Source: Taxawa tesnikishii (nom. ined.) (lineage: Eukaryota; Ascomycota; Dothideomycetes; Dothideales). From it: a stretch of 64,000 nucleotides of DNA. The position numbers and the translations under genes were made by a program. The notes beneath the pieces are model-generated. The model searched no databases. It saw only the letters and a program-made list of their open reading frames with translations, and was not told the DNA's origin. Shown piece after piece: positions 11,195-22,429 of the stretch; the first letter of the stretch is position 1; every line of letters starts with the position of its first letter. The DNA is taken from the NCBI GenBank assembly GCA_030247885.1, contig JAPDRO010000028.1, forward strand, positions 1 through 64,000, given 5' to 3'.

Positions 11195-12511
11195 TAAGAC
11201 TACGGAAATTATTTAATTTATAAAGTAAGTCCGACTATTAATAGTTTAAACTACTTACTATTACTAAAGCTTAATAGTAATTAAGTCGGTAATTTTTGCT
11301 TTAAATAAGATAAGTAAGAGCCTTATTTTACTATACTTCGATATAATAATATTAGTATATAAGAATTCGGTACTTAGGTAAATAGGAGAAATACTCGTGT
11401 AGTTCCATTGGACAAGCCTAAATGGACAATGCTCGCAAAACATGCTAATCGCGAAGACCACAAATATTCGAACGGTAAATACACACGCGTACGCGCCTAT
11501 CGTCCGCAGCTCTTACGCGTGTTATTCTCGCGTTCCTAATGCGCGTTCGACTCGCTCGCGAAAGCGGGCCCGGATATGGGGCCGAAAGCCGCGCGAACCC
11601 TAGAAGGAGCGGCGCGTTCCAGCGGAGGGCGTGTTCCAATTGAGCATAGTAGTGAGGCTGAACTACGAGACTAAGTGCAAGCTGCGCCGCGTTACATCGC
11701 ACCGTGTTTAAGTACAGGCCGCAGGTGACACGTAAGGCGCCCGTGGCTTGTACAGTGACAATATTCAGTTCGGGAGGCTCGAGATCTCATGTCCTTCGCC
11801 GAAGCCTAAGACACGGTAGTACTTGCCTTTTCTCGGCCGACCTCGTCGCACGGCCTTGTGTCTGACCGGTCCGGCTCATCTATGTCAGGAGATTGTGGGG
11901 ACGGTTCGAAGAAGCCGGGGTGTGCGATAAGCGTACCCCATCGGAGTTGTCTCAAGTGCAGTGAAGGCGCGTGTGTGTGTCTGCTATGTACGGTGCAAGG
12001 TATTTTGGGCACGATAGCAGCCTGGCAAGAAGAGTAAAAGGGGTCTAAGCGCTCGCTACACCAGCCGCTTGGCGCTAGCTTGGCATCCCGCAATGGATGT
12101 TGCACTAGGGCATGGGACATCTAGACTGCATGTCAATGAAGTACATATGGCTTCCTAGGCTCAGTGACAGCAGCCACAATCACATTAAGTGCACGGCTCC
12201 TGAGACGGCTGATTAGGCCAACGCTAATGCGACTCCCAATCCTTCAGGATTCAGACCACGCCTCAGACGCGGCTTGCCCATCAGTCGCACGCATGGATGC
12301 AGCTTCTTGCATGCGTGACTGACGAGGCGCCCTTAGGAAGCGCATCGCCCACCGCTCTCACTGTTGTACCATCCTCTAGTCTCAACAAAACCATCCGAAA
12401 GGAAATTCTCAAATAGTAGCTGTTCCGTCATCTTGAGTTTAGACTCACGATAACCTTTCTCTTCTTCAGTAATTGCCCTCGTCCAAACGTCAATCGTATT
12501 GCTTGCACAAG
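11195..12511. other. Transition from RIP block 1 to GC-normal DNA, no gene recognised
   Basis: The sequence is AT-rich and mutated to about 11,400, then of normal composition. Minus-strand open frames at 11,445-11,702 and 11,806-12,120 are short, Arg/Ser/His-rich and resemble no family I know, so I do not call them genes. An imperfect inverted repeat (TCAGTCGCACGCATG ... CATGCGTGACTGA) lies at 12,281-12,321. Confidence 0.5.
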
Positions 12512-13026
12512 ATGTCACAACAACGAACATGGTCGGAGTGGTTTACGGATGCTCTGGTTCCAAGCAACATCAAGCAGCCTGTCGCTGTTGTCGATCCTTA
12601 CGTTGAACTTGCCAAGTCTGTCCCGCAGCTTGGTAAACCTGAGACGGCATCGGGTAGCCGCCGACTCCTTCCTAGTACGAACCGGGACGTGTTTGTAAAG
12701 GTTTGCAAAGGAGCAGCGCTATTAGGTTGAAAGAGTGCGGCTAACATGATTCCTTCTAGAGTACGGCCGACTTTTACTATGGAGTCTTTGAGAAGGCCGG
12801 GCTCAACGTTCACGTGCTTGTCATATTTGATCGAATCCCACACGACATAACTCTTTACGATGCTATAGACATCGATGGTAAGGTCCAGAAAGGGCCTTCA
12901 AGTGCGCACGCTGCACGTCGTTTCTGGCACGCTGGGTACATTGAGGTTGGCTACTATGTTTATATCTTTCGAGAGGGTTTCATCTATAGAAAGGGGGATG
13001 GCGGGTATGTTTATACACCCCTTTAA
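12512..13026 (+). CDS. Hypothetical protein, 149 aa, one intron
   Basis: The ATG at 12,512 opens exon 1 (12,512-12,694, 61 codons). A 65-bp intron runs from GTAAAG at 12,695 to CTAG at 12,759 and has a branch-point-like GCTAAC. Exon 2 (12,760-13,026) continues in phase 0 to a stop after TPL. The joined protein starts MSQQRTWSEWF. Its second half is rich in aromatic residues (YYGVFEKAG, RRFWHAGYIEVGYYVYIF). I see no signal peptide and recognise no family. The clean phase-0 splice, with frames open on both sides, is the main support for a real gene. It lies alone between a RIP block and the glycine-rich protein gene. Confidence 0.6.
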
Positions 13027-13797
13027 ACTCGTTCTCTAAGACTAATTGACTGGTCGAAGTGACATCAACTGGGATTGGCGAAGCCCTGAGGGCACTTTCC
13101 ATCGATATAAGCAGAACCCTGGCGAGAAGGTAGAGTTTAAAAGAAAGTCGCAGGAAACAAAATGATAGTGCGTTGTCTTTGGTGTGGATGCCGGGTGGAC
13201 TAAGTAATTAAGACAAACCTGGATTCCTTAGTGTTTTGTCGAACTCGTATGTATCCATCGATGTCGTGTTACTAAATCTTTTAAACAAGAGCTATATGCC
13301 TTGCCTAGAGACCGACACGGTGCATACAGCTAATACATACTGCAAATTGACTGCACTGTAACTATACATATGTTACTCCATTTTCTCAGAAGGCTTCCAG
13401 GACAATCTTTTTAGTGCTCATAAACACGTGTGCATGCTCAGACGTGCGCCCTGCACGTCCCAATTCAGATGCGGCGGGCCCTCGGTAAAGCAGGTAGCAA
13501 TCAATTCCGTGATCTCAGACCTTTCATCAACATGATCATAACGCAATTGCAGCGAGTATCTGCTGTGTTGTTAATGGTGAAAGTGGTTAGATAGAGTGTG
13601 TTGCAAATCCAGGTCACACGGTTCACACAAATTTCCTGAAACCATTGAGAAAATGGAGTAGGCATCCGCCAAGAACTGTAAGCACTATGTCACACCTTGC
13701 TGACTCAGCCCCTTCATTCACACGACACAGATTTAAGTCGCGCAGATATCCATCGAACACGTATCTCAGTATAACCTCCAAATATCTGTTTTGCAAA
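13027..13797. other. Intergenic region
   Basis: The composition is normal. I see no convincing gene or repeat. It presumably contains the terminator of the 149-aa gene and the promoter of the next gene. Confidence 0.5.
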
Positions 13798-14810
13798 ATG
13801 GGCAACATTGGTTCTGCAGTTGCACATGTTTCTCACATCTGTGAGAACCTGAAGCGACAGACCGAATCGCTAAGGGATGGGCAATTGGGAGACCTGCTCG
13901 ACACTGCCACCCGGGCTATCGATGTCGCCCAAGCAGTCGCACAATCCGTGGCTGTTGCAGGAATTGCACTGAGAGCTACCACTACGCTTTCCGGTCTGGA
14001 AGCTCAACGTCATATCGAGAAGCTGATGGGGGAAATGTCCGAAAGCTTGAAGAGACTCAGCAGAACAGCCGACGTGAGCGTCAATCTACAACACCAAGCG
14101 ACTTTCCACGAACATGTCTATCGCTTTGCAGCCTATCAAATCAAGTTGGCCACTCCTCAACAGCCTGACGGAACTCCGCAATTCTTTTCATCTACCATCC
14201 GAGTAACGAGTGGCACGATAGCTTTGACGAGAGACTAAGTGCTCATCCCCTAATCGGCCTAGTCGGCGCAACTGACAGTCTCGGCGTCCTCGGCCAATAC
14301 CTTCTTGCGTTTCGTAACGAATTCGGCAGAGACGCTGTTCTACACGTCCTGGTTCCCTCGGCACACCTTTACGTGCTGCCGGATGAGATCTGCGTGCCAC
14401 AGGAGTTGCGGCCTCTCAGGATCACTGGTCAGACGAACTTTGAAGGCATAGAGTACTGTCAGGCCACACTCCTGGGTTTGGAAATGGCCGATGTGCGAAG
14501 TGTCAAGATTATGCCACCTCGCCTCAGCAGAGGCGGTAATGCTGTCGCCAAGTCAGCGAGCATTTGCGCTGCAGTTGGTGCTGGTGCAACCGCCTTCGGC
14601 GGTGTTCTAGTACCAAGTATGTTAGCACTCAATCTCCTGTGCCCTCCGGTTGGGCTTGCATTAACCGCGGGCGTCTGGACTTCAGTCGTTACTGCTGGTC
14701 TTGTCGGTGGTGCAGCAAGCAAAACTGCAGCAAATGCGGTGGAGGGATATGTTACCAACACACTTCGTGCGAAGAAGGAGGCACGCGTTCTTCGAGGAGC
14801 AATCAACTAG
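13798..14810 (+). CDS. Hypothetical protein with a glycine-rich hydrophobic C-terminus (one frame break)
   Basis: I chose the ATG at 13,798 (MGNIGSAVAH). The first about 130 residues are an Ala/Leu-rich, probably helical region (DTATRAIDVAQAVAQSVAVA, RHIEKLMGEMSESLKRL). A mixed domain follows (YHPSNEWHDSFDERL, HVLVPSAHLYVLPDE). The C-terminal third has two hydrophobic stretches spaced with Gly and Ala (CAAVGAGATAFGGVLVPSML, GVWTSVVTAGLVGGAAS) and a basic tail. The frame changes once at the TTTT run 14,185-14,188. One added T joins both halves into 337 residues and removes the stop near 14,236. I know no family. The hydrophobic Gly-spaced pattern suggests membrane association, but that is inference. 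Confidence 0.6.
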
Positions 14811-17151
14811 CCAGTGGTTGCCCCTCCTCCACCTGCCAGCTTTCCTGATTTTGAACCCTCGCGTTGCGCCGAATATGCGGTGGTGGAGAGGGTGTGGTTT
14901 GATTGGTGGGCTTTGAGGAAGGGGATCGTGAGGGGCGAGTAGGCCATTATGATGTGGTCTCGTTGATGTGTTGGTGTCGTTTTCGAGTCCAGTGAGGCAC
15001 TCATGTGAGACCAGACATAGTGGAGAGCGCTCTTTGAGTGTACAGTTGATGGAAGTCAGACGCCTTCTTGCCTTGCCGCAGTGTCTCATGCAAGCCACTG
15101 GCCGCAGCCAAATGTGATACGTGATGCCTGCTCTGAGCCTCATATCGACATAGCCTCGTGGGTGCTGCTGCAAGGCTGTCATCGAGTACAATGCTGAGTG
15201 CTGAGTGCTGAGTGCTAATGGACTTCGCTTGGGGCGAGGGTACGCATATTAGTACAACGTAATAACACGATGCAAAGGCAACAGGTGTTATAGAGGCGCT
15301 CAGTTTAAACTCAATATTCGACATGAATACACCCCCGATGTCCCCTACTCGAGCGGTCACTCTAGCTTTGCCTGTCCACTCGTAGCCTATCTGCTTGCGA
15401 ATCTCTGAAATTCTTTGTTCGCAACACCCGTTGACTAACCGCAAAGTAATGTGGGAACTCATCGCATCCTCTTGTCCAAAATGTCTACGCCACAAGCATA
15501 TTTCATCCTACCCAACAGTCTTGTGCATGAATTTATCGCTACCTCAATACGGCAGCCACACCACGCCCAGTTCTTTACCCTCCCCCTCCTCTACGCTCCT
15601 AGTCCTAATCCCCCTCGACGAGACGCCTAGATCCATGCTCCCACTCGTCTTCCTCCCACTTTTAACGCCTAACCTTCCATAACATCCCTCCCTATATGAC
15701 CAGGTTTGTCAATCTGAGAAGGCTTTTACCGCGTCTCTGCCATCGAGCAGCCGAACCAATATCGCGGTTATGCCTGAGGACGCTCATCGAAGTGCGGCAT
15801 ATCGGTCACGGACCTAGTAGTTCATCCCCGAGGACATCCTTACGATTCTGCTCATTATTAGAGGCGACGCTGTATAGCGTACTGTTGCACGAATGAGTGG
15901 GTCGCCGTTGACGCAGGTTTCGTTCCATTTCGATGGGCGGGTGGCACGTGATTCGACGCCTGCTTAGCGTTTGTCTCACTGTTTGCAAATAGTTCAAGGA
16001 TGGACATGCCTGAACATATTGAACGGCCACTTTGTAGGTATATTTGTCCACGTGGCAGGGTGCTCATCTGGTATACGCTGTAGTAAGGGGCCTGCTGCAG
16101 CCGCGGAACTACAGCAATGCATGAGCGTAACAAGCAAGGTGTCTTGTTCGCCGTGAGTACACCTCTGCCTGCAATTGATAAGGTTGCACTATGTCAAGCC
16201 ATCGTCCCGCACTTGCAGAGTTGTCCACCTAGCGTTGCAGCATATTGTACTTGTACGTAGAGTGTCCGCATGGTGTAACGCCGTTACGTTGAGTGTGGTT
16301 CAACACGTTCAGCCGTCCCAAAGGGCTTACTATGCAGCGCACGCAGATCTAGGATGATGTACTATAAGATCCTTGCATTGGTCTGCGGAGTCGTTAGTCT
16401 CGGCAATCTGCAGCAGTCTTGCTTACGTAGCGCGCTTGGCATCTGCACATTATCCATGCTTTGGCCATGTTGAGTCAAGAGGCCGGAATCCTAGCTACAA
16501 CGGGCGGGAACGCATGCACAGAGGTTAAACTGAACCCTACCGCTCCGTCTCAGCTGAGCCAATCATTAGGCTAGATGTGCTCAGATAGCGTTCTCTAGTG
16601 AATTCTGGTCGGGCACGGGGCTCACATATGGTGGTGATCGGAACGGCAGATAGCGCATGCAACGCAACGCGAGTTAACCGGACAAGAGACGCGTGACCAG
16701 TTGCTAACAACCTATGTTATGTCCTTGTTTTGCTCTTTCAGAAGGATATGCGTTATCTGCCAGTCATTGTCTCTAATCTTAAGCTACGATAGCTCATTCT
16801 ACAGAGCGTTGTCGGCAACCATGCATCCTACCTATTAGTTAGAGGTGTCCATCTTACCGAGCCACCGTACTAGACCCGCGGTCTAGCCCCATGCTGTGCC
16901 ATGCTAGAGCCACATCATCACTAAACATCAGAGCGCCTTCTTCTGATGCACAGGCGTACTGTGTAAGATAGAGCCGGTGATACAGCTTGTTGAACACTGC
17001 AATGTCGGCGGCAACAGACCGCTTAGTATGCACCGGCAAAATACAACTCAGAAGCAGCTCGCGTGGCGTTTTCAATACTCTCGTGCCCTATGTGCTTGAG
17101 CCAAAAGTAGCGTGCTAGTTCTCATGTCAATACCCTAGGCCAAAGAAGCCA
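14811..17151. other. GC-normal region without a recognised gene
   Basis: Several open frames of 60-164 codons occur on both strands, but none shows a domain, a plausible splice pattern or protein-like composition throughout. The longest is minus-strand 15,001-15,495. A short tandem repeat of GCTGAGT (three copies) sits at about 15,190-15,215. The region may hold decayed genes. Confidence 0.4.
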
Positions 17152-19360
17152 TCATGTGGCTATTAGACCTGGTAAGGGCACCAATTTCGCGGCGCTAAGC
17201 TCTCGCCCATCCTTTTTGCAAACGAACCTGAGCTCTCCTAATTCTATGTGCATCTCTAATCTGGCCGATATCCTCATCAGTTTCGTTGCTCCCAGTCCAA
17301 GGAAACCACCCTTATAACTGATTTCCCAATCAGATTTTGCCAGGTTGCTGTAGTCACATTCCACGACGCCCAGTGGTCGTACATCTGGTATGAAACGTGA
17401 GTCCTCGACGGTGAAAGATAGAAACGACTGTCGCCTACCTGGAGATCTGAGGCTTTTGGGAGCTTCATCAAGATTGCAATAGTACAGTTCCAGCTGATGT
17501 TTGCTGCCGCTTCCTGGAGCAGACATCCAACGGAAGCTTGTTTCAATGTGCTGTCCATTAGTAACTTCCTCGCCCTATATTCAAATGCCAGTTAGGTTCG
17601 CCTTCCCGGAGATGCTGATCAAATTGAAGCTTGCCTTTGTTACCAACCAATCCACATTGTCGGTGAAGTACCTTATCCCATCGAATTCGGAGACGAAAGA
17701 GTCCGCTCTGTCGTGCTTCCCTCAATGAATACTGGATTCACTTGGAACCCATGATGGGCTGCAAGCTTTCGGCTGACAACTACCTTTTCTATGCCATACT
17801 GCACAGCTCCTCTGAAGACTGCTGTCCACCTGCGCCTTTAGTATGATATACCGTTTTTGTGGAGCATTGACTTACGAATGTCCTGGACAGACGATGTCGG
17901 GGCGTGGTTCAAATTTCTCGATCCATCGCCTAAGCCGTCCGTACACGTATCTTGACGCTCCCAAACCACCAACCAGAACGAGCCTCTATGGATAGCGCAT
18001 CAGCGGCTTCCCGGAGGAGAAACCAAGGACCTTGGTACCTACCGATAAGTTTTGGCCTTTCCCGTGAGCGTTGATTTGCTGGGCTATCAGCCCTTGGATG
18101 TTCTTGATGGTGTTACTGAAAAGGAGTTCCTTGTCCTTCCTGGCATGCGCGGTATCAGCAGAGAAGCTTTTGTGCACGCCGCGGGGTCATATGTGAACCT
18201 TTTCACCTGCATCTCACCACCCAGAATGCCACGCTCTTCATCATCCGGAACCTTGCCGATGGTCAGATGCCAAGTATCGTGCTTCTCGCTTTCTGTGAAA
18301 TGGCATTTTTTGTAGTGAAGTCTGTCATGATTCGGCTTCCAGGAGCGGTTCGGTCCTGGGGCCAAGTCCTGAATGGCGGTCCAATGCGTCGCTCTAACAA
18401 CTCTAGATAGTCTACGTCGGTTGACGTCGAGCCGCACTTGCCGCCTGGATTTGTAACTATGAGCTACTTCATGCAGTTGTTGGACGACACATACCTTGAC
18501 CAATGATACTTTGAGCCACCCTCAGGACTGGCATATCGGTTTTCACAGTATACGTAATTAGATCCTGCGTGGAGGAACGTCAGCTGCCGGACACACTGTA
18601 TGTGGTCACCATCGACTAGAAGTACAACATACCACGGTGTCGCCACCAGCATCGCAAACCAGGATACCTTCGCCCATCTTGTCTTTGTCAGCCCGACTCT
18701 CAAACGTGTCGGGGTAGGCTAGAGGACATATACCATGGAAGGTATTTCAATGCCTAGCCCCTAGCGGATAGATCGTAGAGCATACGTTGCCGCTGCTTCG
18801 GATTCTGTGACTATAGACAACGATCGGTCAAGTCCTTCACCGATTCCGGCTCGGTGTGCCGCACTCTTCGTCAAAAGCTGAGCTGTGCTGCTTCAAGTCG
18901 CAGGTACGGTCAAGACAAAATCAATAGGGGTGATAATGATCGTTCGGCCCACTCGCCTCTCTAGGTGTTCCATGAGGTGCTTGTGGAGCATCTTCAGGTA
19001 TTCCGCAGTTAGGATGTCGGCCGCCTTATCCGTTTCATCACTTAAGTTCGCGGCTCGTCGGTCAGAGCTTCTATCATGCGGTACGTTGGAGGACGTAGTA
19101 GTGCAGGCTAACCGCGAGTCATCCCAGTCGCTTTGCGGTGTAACAGAGTCGAGACCGAGTTTGAAATGCGTATATCTTGGTAGGTTAGACGGTATTTCGT
19201 AACCCCATAAAACTTTGCCGTCGTCCGTATATGCGATTTCTGTGGGAACCTTCTGGCTGTTGCTTTCGAACGCCCGGTCTGGGTGAGCCAGCCACTCCTG
19301 TAACACCACGGTCTCGCACGGTTGTAACGCAACATTCACGTGAGCAACGCCTTGCGTGAA
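17152..19360 (-). pseudogene. Fungal Hsp70-like ATPase domain protein, 5'-truncated and probably dead
   Basis: Reading down the minus strand, successive exons give landmarks of the fungal Hsp70-like family (DnaK/actin fold ATPases). These are SQKVPTEIAYTDDGKVLWGY with FKLGLDS (19,336-18,893), SIVTESEAAATYAL, then GILVCDAGGDTV joined by a GT...AG intron to DLITYTVKTD, then GGKCGSTS, LVLVGGLGASRYVYGRL, GAVQYGIEKVVVSRKLA, and a C-terminal part at 17,526-17,152. Introns of about 50-100 bp with good splice sites separate them. The N-terminal phosphate loop (DFGTT) is not found upstream, and an in-frame TGA replaces an expected Trp near 18,877. The gene is therefore probably non-functional, although exon limits are approximate. 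Confidence 0.75.
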
Positions 19361-20109
19361 CTGATAAGCATAAGTCTAATCCGGTGTGTTAAGGTTGATC
19401 ACCTGTTCCGAAACGGCACGGAGGCGAGCCGCGCCCCACAACGCTTTCCGCTTTGCTCACTATTCTCGCTTGTAGTCAACGGAGGAGATTTGTGGCGCCT
19501 CAGCCTTGTCTACTAGATATGTCTTCAGATGCATGGCGTCCACACATAGATGTGTTGGTTGTGTCTTCAGCTTCTGTTCCTCGATTCCGGTAAATCTTAG
19601 CCGCAGTAGTGAGCAGGAAGGGGCCTAACTCATGCATGCGGTCTGCCTTTAGCCTAGGAGGATGGATGCCAGTATATCTTAGCCATGCACTCATCGAGTA
19701 GTACAAGACTGTTGCATGTAGTCAAGGTAGAGACGCTCTAGGCGACGGAATGAGGAGAAGATTGATTAGGGTTTACTCTACATTCATTACAGATTACAGG
19801 GAACGTCCCGTGCACTAGATTGCTAGGTGCACGCGTTAGTCTGATTGGAGCCAGGGTGGAGATTAGCTAGGATGTCTTTAGTCGCTCTCGGTCTCGGTTC
19901 CTCGGTTACTAAACCGGCAATCGACTACTTATGCTTAGCAGACCGGACGGGACGCGTACTACCCCCTACCTATCTTCTCTATATGTAGACTAGTTCCCGA
20001 AACATGCCTTTGTAGCTATACTATTAGCAAACGAGGTACTATATATCGTAATAGCGTAAGAGTCGAGATTTAATTTTCGGTTTCCTATAAGTTATCTACT
20101 AAGTACTAG
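19361..20109. other. Intergenic to RIP border, nothing recognised
   Basis: The composition is normal to about 20,000, after which TA-rich RIP-type sequence begins. I see no supported gene. The 68-codon minus frame at 19,500-19,706 has no recognisable content. Confidence 0.45.
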
Positions 20110-20415
20110 CTAAAAATAACTTATTATAAAGGTATTTATATAAAGAACTAATATAGCTACTATAGCTACTATATACTTTATAATAGTTTTATTACCTTAA
20201 GTTTATATCCTTATATAACTACTTACTTAAAAGTAATTAAAGTACTTTAATATATATATATAAAGAAGTATATTATAAGTATATATTACTTACTAATTAT
20301 AGATAGTTATAAGAGTTATAGTAGTAATAAATTCTATAAGTACTATAGAAAATAAAAGATTATTATTCTTTATATATTTTTATATTTATTATACTTATTA
20401 TAACTACTTAATATA
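20110..20415 (+). mobile_element. Truncated pogo-like element (family B fragment)
   Basis: The stretch aligns by eye with the interior of element B near 30,640-30,840. Both share TTAAAGTACTTTAATA, the block TTACTTACTAATTATAGATA and a CTTATTATACTTATTATA-rich segment ahead of CTACTTAA. It stops exactly where copy F3 begins at a TA. Only the part that would encode the middle of the transposase is seen, and the rest is lost or too mutated to follow. Confidence 0.6.
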
Positions 20416-22263
20416 ACGTAAACTACGAGGTAGTAAACTAAGTAAAGTAATAAACTACTAAGACGCGACTCTTTTAACTTTAATTACTATTTACGTATTA
20501 TAATAATAATATAGTTAGAATCTAAGTTGCTATATATATTTCTAAGTACTTTATCTTCCTTATTCTTTAGCGCTTCTTTAATTAGATGCTTACGTAATCG
20601 TCTACGTAGTTTTTTAGTTAATAACTCTACTTTAGTTACCTTAGTTATTTCGAGTACTTTTTACGTACTAAATATAAACCTTCCCTTTAATACGACTTAC
20701 TTTCTCTTCTTTTAAGTCTTTTATATATTAAGAAGCTTTTACTACTCTTTTACTTACTTATATAATATAACGTTTTTGCTATACGTCGCTTTAAAAGCGC
20801 GAGTTATTTACTTTATATAGCGCTTTATTAAAAAGAAACGTCCTACGTAGCTTTAATCGCTAATTTAAGTACTATATTTACTTTACGTAGCTTAGTACTA
20901 TTTAATAGAGAGCTATCTAGTAGCGAAAGGTTTAGATCGAGTCGTTATAAAGGTATACGAAGTTATATATTTACTATAATTAGCTTTATAAGTAGCTTAT
21001 TAAGTACTATTATAAGGCTTAAAGGCTAGAGACTAGCGCCTTTTTACCTACTAAGGATACTACTAGCCTTAAGGGCCTTTACCTTTACGTAGATATATAT
21101 TTCTATTTATTTTATACGTAATATATAGTTAGAGTCGACTTATAAAGTAGCGTTAGTTTTTAAAGTTAACGCGTACTTAAGTAGCGTAAATACGCTAATA
21201 TTAAGTAGCTAGAATATATATAAATAGTATAATAGTAAGATAAGTAAGTTAATTATATTCTCTATATAGAAAGTAATTACCTTTATAATTATATAGTTAC
21301 TATAGTCGTTTATAATTAATATTCTTCGTATTATAGGGTTTTTTAACTATATTAAAGGCTCGAAGATAGTAGTTAGCTACTATAAACTATAACTATTAAA
21401 CGTCTAGCTACTACTACTAGTCGAGAACCTCTAGTCTAAAGGCGTATATATAGGTACTTATATAGTATTAGTATGTTTAGCCTTAAAGATAATTAAGGGT
21501 AATATAACTTTCTTAGTAGTATTTATATACTTAATTATAATTATCTACTCTTATTTACTTTTAATTTACTTTTAACTAGTTACCTTACGTATATTAACTA
21601 AAGCTCTTAATAACTAACTTACTTTAACTATAAAGCTAGACTCGTTTATATTATAAATATACTCTAGAGGGTAGTTATACTATATAAATAGCTCTATTAT
21701 TACGTTAAATTATCTCTTTATAACGTTATAACTTATTACGTTAAAGCGTATACTCTTAATTTAACGAGTTTAAATACCTACTATCTTAAGATAGTAGGTT
21801 TTAAAGTAGTTAAGCTACTTCTTACTAATTAGTTAAAGAGAAGGTTACGAAGTCTTTAATAACTATACGTATTTGCGTTAGATTTCTTTAGCTATTTATA
21901 TAACTAACGTAAGCGAAGTAAAGAAGTCGATATATATAAGACGTATAATCTATCGGACTAACATCTTCTCTTTCGCGTTTAAAAGGATTTATTACGATTT
22001 ACGCGCTATTACGCGTAAAGTTTATTTAGTTATATAATTACGTAGAGTATTATAAGGAATATTATATACGCTAGTAGCCTTACGAATAAAAGGGTATTAC
22101 TTCTCTTTTAAGGTATAAAGTACATTCTAAATATTAGCTTTAGTATAAACTAGTTTACTAGTTATAGAAGTATTTATAATAAGTAGTAGTAGAGTTAAAA
22201 GATCGGAGGGTTACGTTTTAGTAGTTTACTACTTTACTTAGTTTACTACCCTACGGTTTACGT
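20416..22263 (-). mobile_element. Fot1/pogo-like DNA transposon, copy F3
   Basis: The copy is 1,848 bp with long inverted ends (ACGTAAACTACGAGGTAGT at the left and its inverse at the right) and TA on both sides. The transposase would read on the minus strand. It is heavily RIP-mutated and has no intact frame. It interrupts the family B fragment on its left. About 165 bp of mutated sequence separates it from F4, which faces the other way, so the two 5' ends are adjacent, as in the F1/F2 pair. Confidence 0.87.
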
Positions 22264-22429
22264 TAATAAAAATCCTAAATTTAAGATAGTTTTAATGTAG
22301 AAATAAAACGCGAATATACGCCTTTTAATAATAAGTTTCTATCCTTATAATATAAAGTACTAAGACAATTTTAACTCTTAGTATTTCTTAGTACTAATAA
22401 ATAATAGGTTCCTATTTATATCCTCGTTA

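Noticed and set aside
11445-12120. Two minus-strand frames (85 and 104 codons)
   Set aside because: The composition is odd, there are no domain or splice signals, and they lie at a repeat border.
15001-15495. 164-codon minus-strand frame
   Set aside because: It has no recognisable domain, mixed composition, and a low-complexity tandem repeat inside. It cannot be told from chance.
20527-20715. 62-codon frame in RIP block 2
   Set aside because: It lies within the terminal part of copy F3, and the composition is that of AT-converted DNA.
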